NCBI GenBank assembly: GCA_026988015.1
Contig: JALSMA010000055.1
Coordinates: 29,750-93,749 of the forward strand
DNA length: 64,000 nt
Direction: 5' to 3'
DNA from: Desulfobulbaceae bacterium
Lineage (GTDB): Bacteria; Desulfobacterota; Desulfobulbia; Desulfobulbales; Desulfocapsaceae
The notes under the pieces were generated by a model. It was not told the DNA's origin. It searched no databases and saw only the letters and a program-made list of their open reading frames with translations. Below are positions 28,617-37,185 of this stretch, in pieces. Position 1 is the first letter of the stretch, and every line of letters starts with the position of its first letter. The position numbers and the translations under genes were made by a program.

Positions 28617-29029
28617 CACATTAGATCAAAGTTAACACGGGTGGCGTTAACTTCTGCTGCCTCCTTGCAGCACCGGTTATGGTGATTGTTTTTGCCGCTT
28701 CTGACAAGTTCAGCGATGGCCCTTTGTTCAATACCAGATGCCCAGGCACCATCAAGAACCGCCATGTGGAAAACTGTGTCCTGTTCTGTATCCATGGTCA
28801 TTGCCCAACCTTCGCACTGATTAACCCTGACTATTACGGAAACCACCAGAATCTCTCCACCGTAAAATTTTCCATGGTTAACAGGATCATTAACCGGCAA
28901 AAGAAGTGTTTGGGCCACCGGTCTCTGGAGTGTTTCAACATTGTGCTGTGCCTGAATTTTGGTACTGAGTTTAATTATCTGCTCAGGTTCAGTCTGCTGA
29001 AGATAGAAATTAAGATCTTCACGGTTCAT
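28616..29029 (-). CDS. phnG: C-P lyase core subunit PhnG
   Basis: A 137-residue PhnG, the small component of the C-P lyase core. Recognition rests on VAQTLLLPVNDPVNHGKFYGGEI-type residues (present across positions 39-61), a family pattern of phosphonate core protein with the F-Y-G-GE element, and the GYAM-like QCEGWAMTMDTEQD segment. The AAGGAAATACA ribosome-binding site supports ATG at 29029. It starts the catalytic part of the operon, 156 bases after phnE. Confidence 0.92.
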   Translation of the reverse strand: MNREDLNFYLQQTEPEQIIKLSTKIQAQHNVETLQRPVAQTLLLPVNDPVNHGKFYGGEILVVSVIVRVNQCEGWAMTMDTEQDTVFHMAVLDGAWASGIEQRAIAELVRSGKNNHHNRCCKEAAEVNATRVNFDLM

Positions 29030-29185
29030 TGTATTTCCTTAAGGATAGTTTGATTTTTCCAACTAGGAAGCTGTCCGGAAATACCTTTCTCCCAAACTAT
29101 TCGTTATCTCTGGGGAATGATGCTCGGAATATCAGCTCTACGCCTGCGCTTATTTTACAGAAATGCCTGTTCTCAGACAAAACTC

Positions 29186-30043
29186 CTAAATGTATTTTCT
29201 TCTGATAGCAGCACTGATCTTGTCAATAATCCACACTGTGACCACGATGATGAAAATAATTGTACTGACTGCACTATTTTCAAATGACCGGATTTTGTCA
29301 AAAAGAAAAAAACCGATTCCTCCAGCGCCGACAAAACCAAGTATTGACGCACTTCTTACATCGGATTCAAAACGATAAAGGACCATGGAAACGAAATGGG
29401 GCATAGTTTGTGGCAGTACAGCGTATAAAATTACTTTTGGAAAACTTGCACCTGTTGCTACTATAGCTTCGACTGGACCAGGGTCGATGGATTCGTTCCC
29501 TTCAGCAAGGAGTTTTGTGAGAACGCCGCCGGTATGGATTCCAAGTGCCAGGATTCCTGCCATGGGGCCAAGGCCAATTGCAGAAATAAAGAGGAGTGCC
29601 CATATGATTTCATTGATTGATCTGAAAATATTGGCCAGAAATATGGATACTCCATAAATCGCATGACGCATCAGACGGTGGAAGGCACTGTTCCGCGGAA
29701 ACAAAATTGTCAGAATATTACGCGATGCCAGGAGAGAGAGAGGGAATGCGATCATTATGGAAAGTATCAAAGCGACAAATGCCATTTCGATTGTTTCCAC
29801 CATGGCATCTAGGTATAGCCTGAGGTCACTTCCAATAACCTGAGGAGGAAAAAAACTGGAACCTTCAATGTCAGGATTTCCTGACATATAAGACTGCATG
29901 TTGTGCCATCCCTGGAAAAGTCCTTCAAGGTTCATTTCAGTATTCTGCCAGCTGATAATGAAGATTAGTGTGAGGAAAACCAAGGGAGAAATGTACTGAA
30001 ATGTGAAGGGTGATGCCTCCTTTTTCAGTTGAGCCAGATTCAT
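29186..30043 (-). CDS. phnE: Phosphonate ABC transporter permease PhnE
   Basis: A 285-residue inner-membrane permease with about six hydrophobic segments. The BPD-transporter EAA loop is VEAIVATGASFPKVILYAVLP (Q/EAI..TGAS), and the C-terminal RSASILGFVGAGGIGF is a family hallmark. With PhnC and PhnD it imports phosphonates or phosphite-like oxyanions. The AAGGATAATT site fits the ATG. A hairpin-bearing gap separates it from phnD. Confidence 0.95.
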   Translation of the reverse strand: MNLAQLKKEASPFTFQYISPLVFLTLIFIISWQNTEMNLEGLFQGWHNMQSYMSGNPDIEGSSFFPPQVIGSDLRLYLDAMVETIEMAFVALILSIMIAFPLSLLASRNILTILFPRNSAFHRLMRHAIYGVSIFLANIFRSINEIIWALLFISAIGLGPMAGILALGIHTGGVLTKLLAEGNESIDPGPVEAIVATGASFPKVILYAVLPQTMPHFVSMVLYRFESDVRSASILGFVGAGGIGFFLFDKIRSFENSAVSTIIFIIVVTVWIIDKISAAIRRKYI

Positions 30044-30083
30044 AATTATCCTTATGATGTCTTGAAACTGTAGAGAGTAGCAT

Positions 30084-30113
30084 CCGCTGCTGCCGATGGA
30101 ACAGGCAGCGCGG
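30084..30113. promoter_or_regulatory. Stable hairpin between phnD and phnE
   Basis: On the minus strand, CCGC-GCTGCC pairs with GGCAGC-A-GCGG around a nine-base loop, ten base pairs with one bulged base. No T-run follows in the direction of transcription, so it is not a normal terminator. Its place after the binding-protein gene is typical of hairpins that stabilise the upstream message, making more PhnD than PhnE; that role is inference. Confidence 0.5.
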
Positions 30114-30148
30114 AAAAAGTCTGTAATAGAGAATGGGGTGCCGGTTTA

Positions 30149-31027
30149 TTATTGTTTTGCGATTTTCTTCTCTTTGAGTGCTTTTTTTACGGCGATGAGA
30201 GTTCGAATAGAATCGTACATGGAATCGGTTGCCGGGATGTATCCGGATATCTTCAGCTTGTCCAGCCCGTCTGTATCAGAGTAAGATACGAAAGCCTGCT
30301 GGATCGCACTTTTTAAGGACGCAGGGAGTCCTTTGCGGACAGCCATGGGTGCTGCCGGGATGAGATCAGATGTCCAGATTGTGTTGAAATCCGACTTCTG
30401 CCACTGTTTACCAAGGCCACGGTTGAAGTCCAGATCATTTGTGGAGGCTGCAGCAATTTTACCAGCTTTAATGGAAAGAATGGAAGCTTCGTGGCTTCCG
30501 GAATAAATTACTTTACTGAAATATTGCTGAGGATCTATGTTGATTTTGTTAAAATAGACTGTCGGGACGAGGGTTCCTGATGTGGAGTGAGGATCTGTGA
30601 AAGCCCATGTCTTTCCCTGGAGGTCTTCGATTGTTTTCAGGCCGGATCCTTTTTTGGACAGAATAAGTCCATGATAGCCTGGGGTACCATTTAGATCTTT
30701 TTCAAGAACAATTGCCTCGGCCCCAGCTCGGTTGGCTGCTTCTACATAAGATTTGGGTCCCAGGTAGGCAATGTCAACATGTCCAAACTGCATTCCGGTG
30801 ATAACGCCGGCATAATCTCCTGCAACCTGTAACTTGACCTTCAGTCCCAGTTCCTTTTCCAGGTGTTGTACCAGGCTGCCAAAACTGTTGGACATATTCC
30901 GGGAAGAGGCAATAGGAATAACACCAAATGTCAGTTGCTTCGGCCATGTTTCCTTTGCCTGTACTGTGGTTGCAAGGATGATGTTAAGTAATAATAGCGT
31001 ACTGAGATAAAGAAAAGATTTTTTCAT
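30149..31027 (-). CDS. phnD: Phosphonate ABC transporter substrate-binding protein PhnD
   Basis: A 292-residue periplasmic binding protein with a clear signal peptide (KKSFLYLSTLLLLNIILATTVQA, cleavage near residue 23). Mature features include LTFGVIPIASSRNMSNSF, GYHGLILSKKGSGLKT, and WAFTDPHSTSGTLVP, whose Asp-Pro-x-Ser-Thr-Ser-Gly loop matches the ligand anion-binding loop of PhnD/PtxB proteins. It delivers phosphonate (or phosphite) to PhnE-PhnC. The ribosome-binding site GAGGAG is strong. PhnC precedes it by 37 bases. Confidence 0.94.
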   Translation of the reverse strand: MKKSFLYLSTLLLLNIILATTVQAKETWPKQLTFGVIPIASSRNMSNSFGSLVQHLEKELGLKVKLQVAGDYAGVITGMQFGHVDIAYLGPKSYVEAANRAGAEAIVLEKDLNGTPGYHGLILSKKGSGLKTIEDLQGKTWAFTDPHSTSGTLVPTVYFNKINIDPQQYFSKVIYSGSHEASILSIKAGKIAAASTNDLDFNRGLGKQWQKSDFNTIWTSDLIPAAPMAVRKGLPASLKSAIQQAFVSYSDTDGLDKLKISGYIPATDSMYDSIRTLIAVKKALKEKKIAKQ

Positions 31028-31064
31028 TGTAATACTCCTCTAAAAATATGTTAAGTAGCATGCC

Positions 31065-31913
31065 CTATGCAGCTACTTTAGGTATTGGATTGAACTGATT
31101 GATATTAGGACAATGTTTGCTCGGTATGTTGCTCCATGTATCAGGGATGGTATCCTCCTCTGAGGGTAGATGATTATTCATGCCTGTCTGGTAAATTCTT
31201 TCCAAGGTTTCTTTAGTTAATTGCTGGGCTGTACCATCAAAAACTATGTTCTGGTCCGCTACTCCAACTATTCTGTTGCAATAACTTTTTGCAAAATCGA
31301 TATGGTGGAGGTTGCTTACTATGGTGACTTGGTATTTTTCATTGATCCTCCAGAGGATGTCCATCACCTGAACAGCACTTTTGGGGTCAAGGGCTGCAAT
31401 GGGTTCGTCTGCAAGGAGAATTTCAGCCTCCTGAGCCAGGGCTCTGGCTATTGCCACCCTCTGTCTCTGTCCCCCCGAAAGCTCATCGCAGCGTTTCATT
31501 GCAATCTGTTCTATTCCTACGGTTTCCATGTACTCCCACGCTTTTTCAAGATCAGCATTACTGTAGTGGCGGATGGCAGCACGTTGGATTGAAATGGATT
31601 TCAACATGCCACTCATTACGTTATGAAGGACACTGAGCCGGTTGACAAGATTATAACCTTGAAAAATAAATCCTATCCTCGAGCGCATTTCTCTGAGTTT
31701 TTTTGATGAAATGGTTGAGATATTGTTTCCAAGCACATGATATGGACCGCCGGTTATGGTTACATTGGCAATCATTGAAGTAAGTAATGTGGATTTTCCA
31801 GCTCCAGAGAGTCCTATTATCCCGACAAATTCACCTTTGGATATTTCAAGGTTGATGTTTTTTAATACCGTTTCATGCTGGTATCCGAGGTTGACGTTAT
31901 CAAGATGTATCAT
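31065..31913 (-). CDS. phnC: Phosphonate ABC transporter ATP-binding protein PhnC
   Basis: A 282-residue ATPase with Walker A GLSGAGKSTLL, signature LSGGQRQRVAIARAL and Walker B ILLADEPIAALDPKSA, followed by VSNLHHIDFAKSYCNRIVG as in PhnC. It energises import through PhnE. It is the first gene of the minus-strand phn operon, with a GGGAG site before ATG. A C-terminal extension of about 35 residues is unusual. No phnF regulator or obvious Pho box lies upstream. Confidence 0.94.
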   Translation of the reverse strand: MIHLDNVNLGYQHETVLKNINLEISKGEFVGIIGLSGAGKSTLLTSMIANVTITGGPYHVLGNNISTISSKKLREMRSRIGFIFQGYNLVNRLSVLHNVMSGMLKSISIQRAAIRHYSNADLEKAWEYMETVGIEQIAMKRCDELSGGQRQRVAIARALAQEAEILLADEPIAALDPKSAVQVMDILWRINEKYQVTIVSNLHHIDFAKSYCNRIVGVADQNIVFDGTAQQLTKETLERIYQTGMNNHLPSEEDTIPDTWSNIPSKHCPNINQFNPIPKVAA

Positions 31914-32226
31914 TGTGCACTCCCTGAAGATGTGTTGCTGCTCAATTGTTTGTTATCCTGTTTGTAAGTGTGCCTATGAAAACAGAGGAGTTTTAGTAAA
32001 ACGTTCAGGTCCGGTTCTGGTGATGTTAAAAAATGATTAGATTTGTGTTTATCTGGGAGAGTGGATGGTGGAAGTGAAATGTTGTTACAGTTTCATGATC
32101 TTCTAATGTGCAGCTAATAAAAAACAAATACAGAACTGTTATTGTGTGTTTTTTTAAGAGTTCACGACAGGAGAATCCTGCCGTCTTGTACAAGTCACTT
32201 CTGGCGCTAAGAACTGAGGGGAAAAA
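31914..32226. other. Divergent intergenic region upstream of phnC and the Cys-rich small gene
   Basis: About 310 bases without a gene, holding the promoters of the phn operon and the small plus-strand gene. A hairpin (ACGACAGGA, loop GAA, TCCTGCCGT; one mismatch) at about 32163-32183 and the palindrome CTTGTACAAG next to it lie close to the small gene and could be an operator. No Pho box was recognised. Confidence 0.5.
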
Positions 32227-32421
32227 ATGGATGCGGAAAAGAAAAGAGATGTTCTAGAGCTGGCACTCGAAAAAGCTGCCAAGATTATATGTAATCTTAA
32301 ATGTGGTCTTTGTCCTCTCCGCGAGGAGGACTTTACCGGCTGTTCTTATGTATGTGATGAAGGTATCCGTCCCTGGCGCTGCTGGGTAGCTCATTTGAGG
32401 GAGCGATCTTCAACAGTCTAA
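32227..32421 (+). CDS. Small cysteine-rich hypothetical protein (64 aa)
   Basis: A 64-residue soluble protein with six Cys, arranged as C-x5-C-x2-C-x9-C-x3-C-x9-C (within residues about 22-55), ending in WRCWVAHLRE. A strong ribosome-binding site (GAGGGGAAAAA before ATG) supports translation. The arrangement would allow metal or Fe-S binding, but I do not recognise the family. Its stop overlaps by four bases the stop of the convergent DUF1045 gene, and its position divergent from phnC suggests a possible link to phosphonate use. That link is inference. Confidence 0.6.
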   Translation: MDAEKKRDVLELALEKAAKIICNLKCGLCPLREEDFTGCSYVCDEGIRPWRCWVAHLRERSSTV

Positions 32422-33131
32422 GGGGAGGGGGTGCTGGAACTGGAAGTTTGAAATGAATATCTCTTGCTGAAGACGAAATGCCGTCCTGGCTGTGGCTCAA
32501 CACAGAGGGTAATGCTGTCAATCGTAATACTCTTGTGAAGGATAGGAGCGAAATGGTCAGTAAGAGCCGCCTTGATCAGTTGTCTTTTTGATAAATCCCG
32601 TAATGTGTCGCTCAATGTTATATGAAAGCGGAACTGATTGAGAACATATGGGTATCCCCATATTTTGAGGTTCAGTTCCTGCTCAGGGGTCAGTTTTCTT
32701 TTCCTTCGACTGGCAATCTCAGCACTTGAGAGCGGTGCTCTGAAGTGGTCGAAGTGCTGAACCGTATCGGCAGCAAGTTCTGAAAGTTGCGTAGACTGCT
32801 TTTTCGGACAAAGACAGAAAAAATTTCCTATATTCCTCAGCTCCAATGGAGAAGTTGGAAATTGCTGTCGGGATGATGCAAAGTTTTTGAGACTGTCCTT
32901 CAGTCGTGGTAACAGGTTGTTGTCAGAAAGGGTGAAGGGTGGTTTTAATGTGGCATGAAATCCGTAGCGCCTTGGTGTTTTGGTAACTTGACGGTGAAAT
33001 TCCCTTGAAATTCCAAGATGGGAATTCAGTGATATTTTCATATCTTTCAAAGCATCGCGCCCAATCCAACTGCTCCCAAGTTCCCAGAGCAGAGAGTGAG
33101 GATTGGGGGTGAAGTAAAGAGCAAATCGCAT
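32418..33131 (-). CDS. DUF1045 phosphonate-operon protein, 2H phosphoesterase-like
   Basis: A protein of about 237 residues matching the DUF1045 family that accompanies phn operons. Two His-x-Thr motifs typical of the 2H phosphoesterase/ligase superfamily are present (HATLKPPF near 75 and FRFHITLSD near 190). The N-terminal RFALYFTPNPHS and LGSSWIGRDA blocks also match. The role is not known; DUF1045 is suspected of acting on a ribose phosphate intermediate, possibly as an alternative to PhnP, which the operon lacks. I use the internal ATG at 33131 (AGGA upstream), since residues before it do not fit the family. It lies about 500 bases outside the phnC promoter region. Confidence 0.8.
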   Translation of the reverse strand: MRFALYFTPNPHSLLWELGSSWIGRDALKDMKISLNSHLGISREFHRQVTKTPRRYGFHATLKPPFTLSDNNLLPRLKDSLKNFASSRQQFPTSPLELRNIGNFFCLCPKKQSTQLSELAADTVQHFDHFRAPLSSAEIASRRKRKLTPEQELNLKIWGYPYVLNQFRFHITLSDTLRDLSKRQLIKAALTDHFAPILHKSITIDSITLCVEPQPGRHFVFSKRYSFQTSSSSTPSP

Positions 33132-33318
33132 GGGGGATGTCTTCCTGGGAGATGAATTTGAAGTATTGAATATTCTACTATGGTAGGCTAGTACCATGTA
33201 GTTATTAGAAAACCGTTACCAGCTGATTAGGGAATTGAAAAAAAGAAACTTATTAACACAATTCCTCAGTGTACCCTCGGAGGAGAGACACTGGTTTGTG
33301 TATATTCTGTGGGAACTT

Positions 33319-36300
33319 TCATATTCCGGGACAGAGTGACTGAACCCCCTGCCACAGCAGTTTTAGTTTTTTTGCCGAGACCTTGTTGCCACCTTTGAGT
33401 TCAGGTGCAAAGATGGTGACGCGATAATCATTTATCATAGTTTGATAATGGTCCAGAGCCTCTCTGCATTCTGCAGGCAGGGAGTATGACTCTTTTTGAG
33501 AAGCAACCTTTAATTTGTCAATGTACGGTTGCAGTTGCTCCGCCTTTTTCAGGTCTTTTGCTGGGTTGGCGTGGGCTCGTTCAATGCGTATCATCAGAGC
33601 CTTGCAGTATCGAATGCAATCTGAGATATCACTACTCAACCTAGTGTTTATTGTAAAGTCTGCAGGGAGAATTTCCTCAAGCAACTGCTGGTATTCATTG
33701 TAGCGTTTATTGTCGTAGAAATGGCTTTGTTTGGCAAGTGTTGCAAATTTCAGGATATGTTCCGACACCTCTTTTCGTTGTCGTAATATTGTCAGGAGTT
33801 CATCACAGATCTCCTGACCTTTTCGGTAGAGTCCAAGTTTGCTGACATTGTGTATCTCAGCGTCAAATATATCCTTTTCAGGGATTGTTTCAAGTTGCCG
33901 GGTGAAGATTTGTCTCAGGATAAAGTTAAGGAGAGCGTCTGTGGCCTTCGTCCTGTTACCGGATTCCATGATAAACCAGTCACTGGAAGGGCCTGATAAC
34001 GTTGTGTGACAATATTTTTTTAAACTCTTAAACTGTTCTTTAAACTGTAACTGGTAGAGGTACAGGACTCCGGAAATGTTATGTCTGGCAGCTTTTTCTT
34101 TGTCGGTATCAAAACAGAGAGTAACTCCGCCTCGGTTTTTCTCAAGTCGCAGATAAGGATAGAGGTATCCTGCAATGTCACCATTGCTGCTGAACAAGGG
34201 GATATGACGTGGCAAGTCAGAAAAATCCCATGTGGTGAAAAAACGGTCTTTCCAGGGTTCAATGAGCCTGGTTATCTTCGAGTCAGGTCTGATTACAGCC
34301 TTCGATGCAACGGTATCACCCCTAGAGAGTTGAGAAAGATTTCTGCCAGCACCGATTTGTCTGCCGTTGGTGTCATACACAAGAAAACGCATTAAAAGGT
34401 GCTGTGGTAGTGGTTCGGGCCAGTCAGACCGGTTTACTTTTATGCGGAATGCCTTGAAGATTCCCTGTTCCAGAGCATGATACAAGGAGCCCTTGTAGTG
34501 GATGGAGTCATCAAGCAGTAGATCAACAGTATTATTGATGGGAATCAAATGTTTACGAAGTCGTTTGGGTAAACCTTTTAACAGAAAGCTAACCTTTTCT
34601 CGGATCAATCCGGGAACGAGCCATTCAAAAGTGGACTCCGGGAGATTGTTCATATCGTCGATGGGGATGCGGACGGTTACCCCGTCATCATTTCTACCCG
34701 GTGCCAGATGGTATGTGAGACGCAGGGATCGGGAGCCAATGTTAAATTTTTTTGGAAAATCCTGGAGTTCTCTTTCTTGTGGTCTGCGGTTTAGAATGTC
34801 CTCCTCGTTCATCATAAGGAAGTCCTGAGAGTCTTTACGGCTAAGAAAGCGGTTAAGGGTGAATCGGTCGTAGACATGATCAGGCAGTCGCGCATCGTAA
34901 AAATGGTAGAGAGTTGTATCGTCCACCAGGAGGTCACGTTTGCGAAGGCGCTCCTCTGTGTCCTGCCATTTTTTGATCAGATTGCAGTTATGTTCCAGGA
35001 AGGGGTATTTTCCGGTAAGATTCTTTATTAAAATGGCATCTTGAATAAAAATCTGTCTGGCGTGATCCTGATTATGACTGGTTGTTCTTCCAAAATTGAC
35101 CTGTCTGTCAGCTGAGAGAATCAGGCCAAAAAGGGTGATCTTTTCATCGGCTACTACCTGACCACTCTTTTGATTCCAGCGCGGGTTTGACCATGATTTG
35201 CGGCTGAGATGATTTGATGCCGCGATGAGCCATTCAACCTCAATATTTGCAACTGTGAGCCCATAAAGCCGATTGGTCTCAAGAAAAGCGGCACCAATGA
35301 GCCATTTACCGGAACTGTGAAATTGATGGGATCCTGGAAACACCATGAACTCTTTGGCCCCTGCCCCCATGTAGAGTTTTTTGTCATTCTCTTTTTTCTT
35401 GCCGATATTTCTTAAAAAACCGCAGCAGAGGCTCTTGTGGATTGCCTCATATGACGCTTCTCTACAGTTTTCGGCAAAGCCCTTTTCTCTGTCAATGATT
35501 CGCGCCAGTTGGTCGTGGAGATCTATCCACTCTCGCATTCGTTGGAAGGAGAGATAATTGCCTTTACAGAATTTTTTTAATCGGTTCCATGATAACCCTG
35601 ACTGTTTTACATTATGGTAGAGGTCCCATATTTTGAGAAGGCTGAGGAAATCAGAATGTTTGTGGGCAAAAACTTTGTGTGCCTCATCTGCTGCTGATTC
35701 TTTATTGGCGGGTCTGATACGTGGATCCTGAATGGCAAGGGCCGGGGCAATTATTTTAATCTCCCTGACACAGTTGTTTTCTCGTGCGGCAATGAGAATT
35801 CTGGAGATAGGTGGATCAATGGGTAGTCGTGCCATCAGTGCCCCTGTCTCATTTAAAAGTTTATCATTCGTTAATGCACCAAGTTCGTTTAATAGAGAAT
35901 ATCCATCACGAATGGCACCGGTTGAAGGTGGTTCAACAAAGGGAAATTCCAGTGGAGAGCCAAGGTTCATGCTGATCATCTGGAGGATGACATCTGCGAG
36001 ATTGGAACGTTTAATTTCAGGAAGGGTGAAGGCAGGTCGATTCTGATAATCCTCTTCAGAAAAAAGTCTAATACAGATTCCAGTCCCGGTTCGACCACAG
36101 CGCCCTTTACGCTGGTCTGCACTGGCTCTTGAAATTCTGGTGATGGGGAGGCTTGTTGTCCTTGCCCGGACATTATACTGGGATATACGCGCAAGACCGG
36201 AGTCAATGACATAGCGTATACCTGGAACAGTAATGGAGGTTTCAGCAACATTTGTAGCTACCACAATCCTGTTTCTGGCAGATGAGATGAAAATCTTTTT

Positions 36301-37086
36301 CTGATCTCCGGAAGCGAGACGACCAAACATTGGGAGAACTAGGTGGTCGGGAAACGATTTTTCCAGCAGGTTGCAGCATTCGCGAATATCTTTCTCTGTG
36401 GGGAGAAAAATCAGGGTATCTTCGGGGTGCTCTTTTTGATAAAGCTGCCGCAGTGCCTGTACTGATTGTTCCACATATGTGAACTGATCTTTCTCCTCAT
36501 CATCTGCTGGTTGGTAACGAACCTCTACCTCATAGCTGCGTCCTTCAACTGTCATTATAGGAGCGTTATGGAAATGGCCTGAAAAAATTTCCGTGTCGAT
36601 GGTGGCAGAGGTGATGATCACCTTAAGATCAGGTCGTCTGGGGAGAAGTTTTTTGAGATAACCGAGGAGAAAATCGATATTCAGACTTCGTTCATGGGCC
36701 TCATCGATGATGATAAGGTCATATTTTTTCAGTAGGGGATCCTGCTTTGTTTCCGCAAGAAGTACCCCATCTGTCATGAACTTGATTCGCGTATTCTTCG
36801 TGGTCCTGTCATGAAAACGAATCTTATATCCGACCATGCTTGAGTGGGGGCCAAGCTCGGATGCCACCCGTGATGAAACAGAGGTTGCCGCAACGCGACG
36901 CGGCTGGGTGCATCCTATGTGTCCTGTTTTTTTATTGCAGAATTCCAGGCAGAATTTTGGTAACTGAGTGGTCTTGCCAGAACCCGTTTCTCCTGAGACA
37001 ATTATTACCTGGTGCTCTTGCAACAGTTCGATGAATGCATCCCTGTAGTGCACAATAGGGAGATCTGCTGGGTATTTGAATTGCAT
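33319..37086 (-). CDS. hrpA: ATP-dependent RNA helicase HrpA
   Basis: A DEAH-box helicase of about 1255 residues, close to the 1300 of E. coli HrpA. Motif I is GETGSGKTTQLP, motif Ia TQPRRVAA, motif II DEAHERSLNIDFLLG, motif III SATID, then VATNVAETSITVPGIRYVIDSG and motif VI QRKGRCGRTG. The long C-terminal half (DUF3418 region, OB-fold) is present. It acts on structured mRNA and stalled ribosomes. The ATG at 37086 is preferred over an upstream GTG at 37143 with no ribosome-binding site. It is divergent from priA, with about 100 bases between. Confidence 0.94.
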   Translation of the reverse strand: MQFKYPADLPIVHYRDAFIELLQEHQVIIVSGETGSGKTTQLPKFCLEFCNKKTGHIGCTQPRRVAATSVSSRVASELGPHSSMVGYKIRFHDRTTKNTRIKFMTDGVLLAETKQDPLLKKYDLIIIDEAHERSLNIDFLLGYLKKLLPRRPDLKVIITSATIDTEIFSGHFHNAPIMTVEGRSYEVEVRYQPADDEEKDQFTYVEQSVQALRQLYQKEHPEDTLIFLPTEKDIRECCNLLEKSFPDHLVLPMFGRLASGDQKKIFISSARNRIVVATNVAETSITVPGIRYVIDSGLARISQYNVRARTTSLPITRISRASADQRKGRCGRTGTGICIRLFSEEDYQNRPAFTLPEIKRSNLADVILQMISMNLGSPLEFPFVEPPSTGAIRDGYSLLNELGALTNDKLLNETGALMARLPIDPPISRILIAARENNCVREIKIIAPALAIQDPRIRPANKESAADEAHKVFAHKHSDFLSLLKIWDLYHNVKQSGLSWNRLKKFCKGNYLSFQRMREWIDLHDQLARIIDREKGFAENCREASYEAIHKSLCCGFLRNIGKKKENDKKLYMGAGAKEFMVFPGSHQFHSSGKWLIGAAFLETNRLYGLTVANIEVEWLIAASNHLSRKSWSNPRWNQKSGQVVADEKITLFGLILSADRQVNFGRTTSHNQDHARQIFIQDAILIKNLTGKYPFLEHNCNLIKKWQDTEERLRKRDLLVDDTTLYHFYDARLPDHVYDRFTLNRFLSRKDSQDFLMMNEEDILNRRPQERELQDFPKKFNIGSRSLRLTYHLAPGRNDDGVTVRIPIDDMNNLPESTFEWLVPGLIREKVSFLLKGLPKRLRKHLIPINNTVDLLLDDSIHYKGSLYHALEQGIFKAFRIKVNRSDWPEPLPQHLLMRFLVYDTNGRQIGAGRNLSQLSRGDTVASKAVIRPDSKITRLIEPWKDRFFTTWDFSDLPRHIPLFSSNGDIAGYLYPYLRLEKNRGGVTLCFDTDKEKAARHNISGVLYLYQLQFKEQFKSLKKYCHTTLSGPSSDWFIMESGNRTKATDALLNFILRQIFTRQLETIPEKDIFDAEIHNVSKLGLYRKGQEICDELLTILRQRKEVSEHILKFATLAKQSHFYDNKRYNEYQQLLEEILPADFTINTRLSSDISDCIRYCKALMIRIERAHANPAKDLKKAEQLQPYIDKLKVASQKESYSLPAECREALDHYQTMINDYRVTIFAPELKGGNKVSAKKLKLLWQGVQSLCPGI

Positions 37087-37185
37087 GGTAGACGATGCCC
37101 TGAAACTGGAAGTGTGGTATAAGTTGGCTGCTGTTTTGTACACGGGAATAATTAATCTGTCATTGAAAAAGAGGATAAAAAACGG

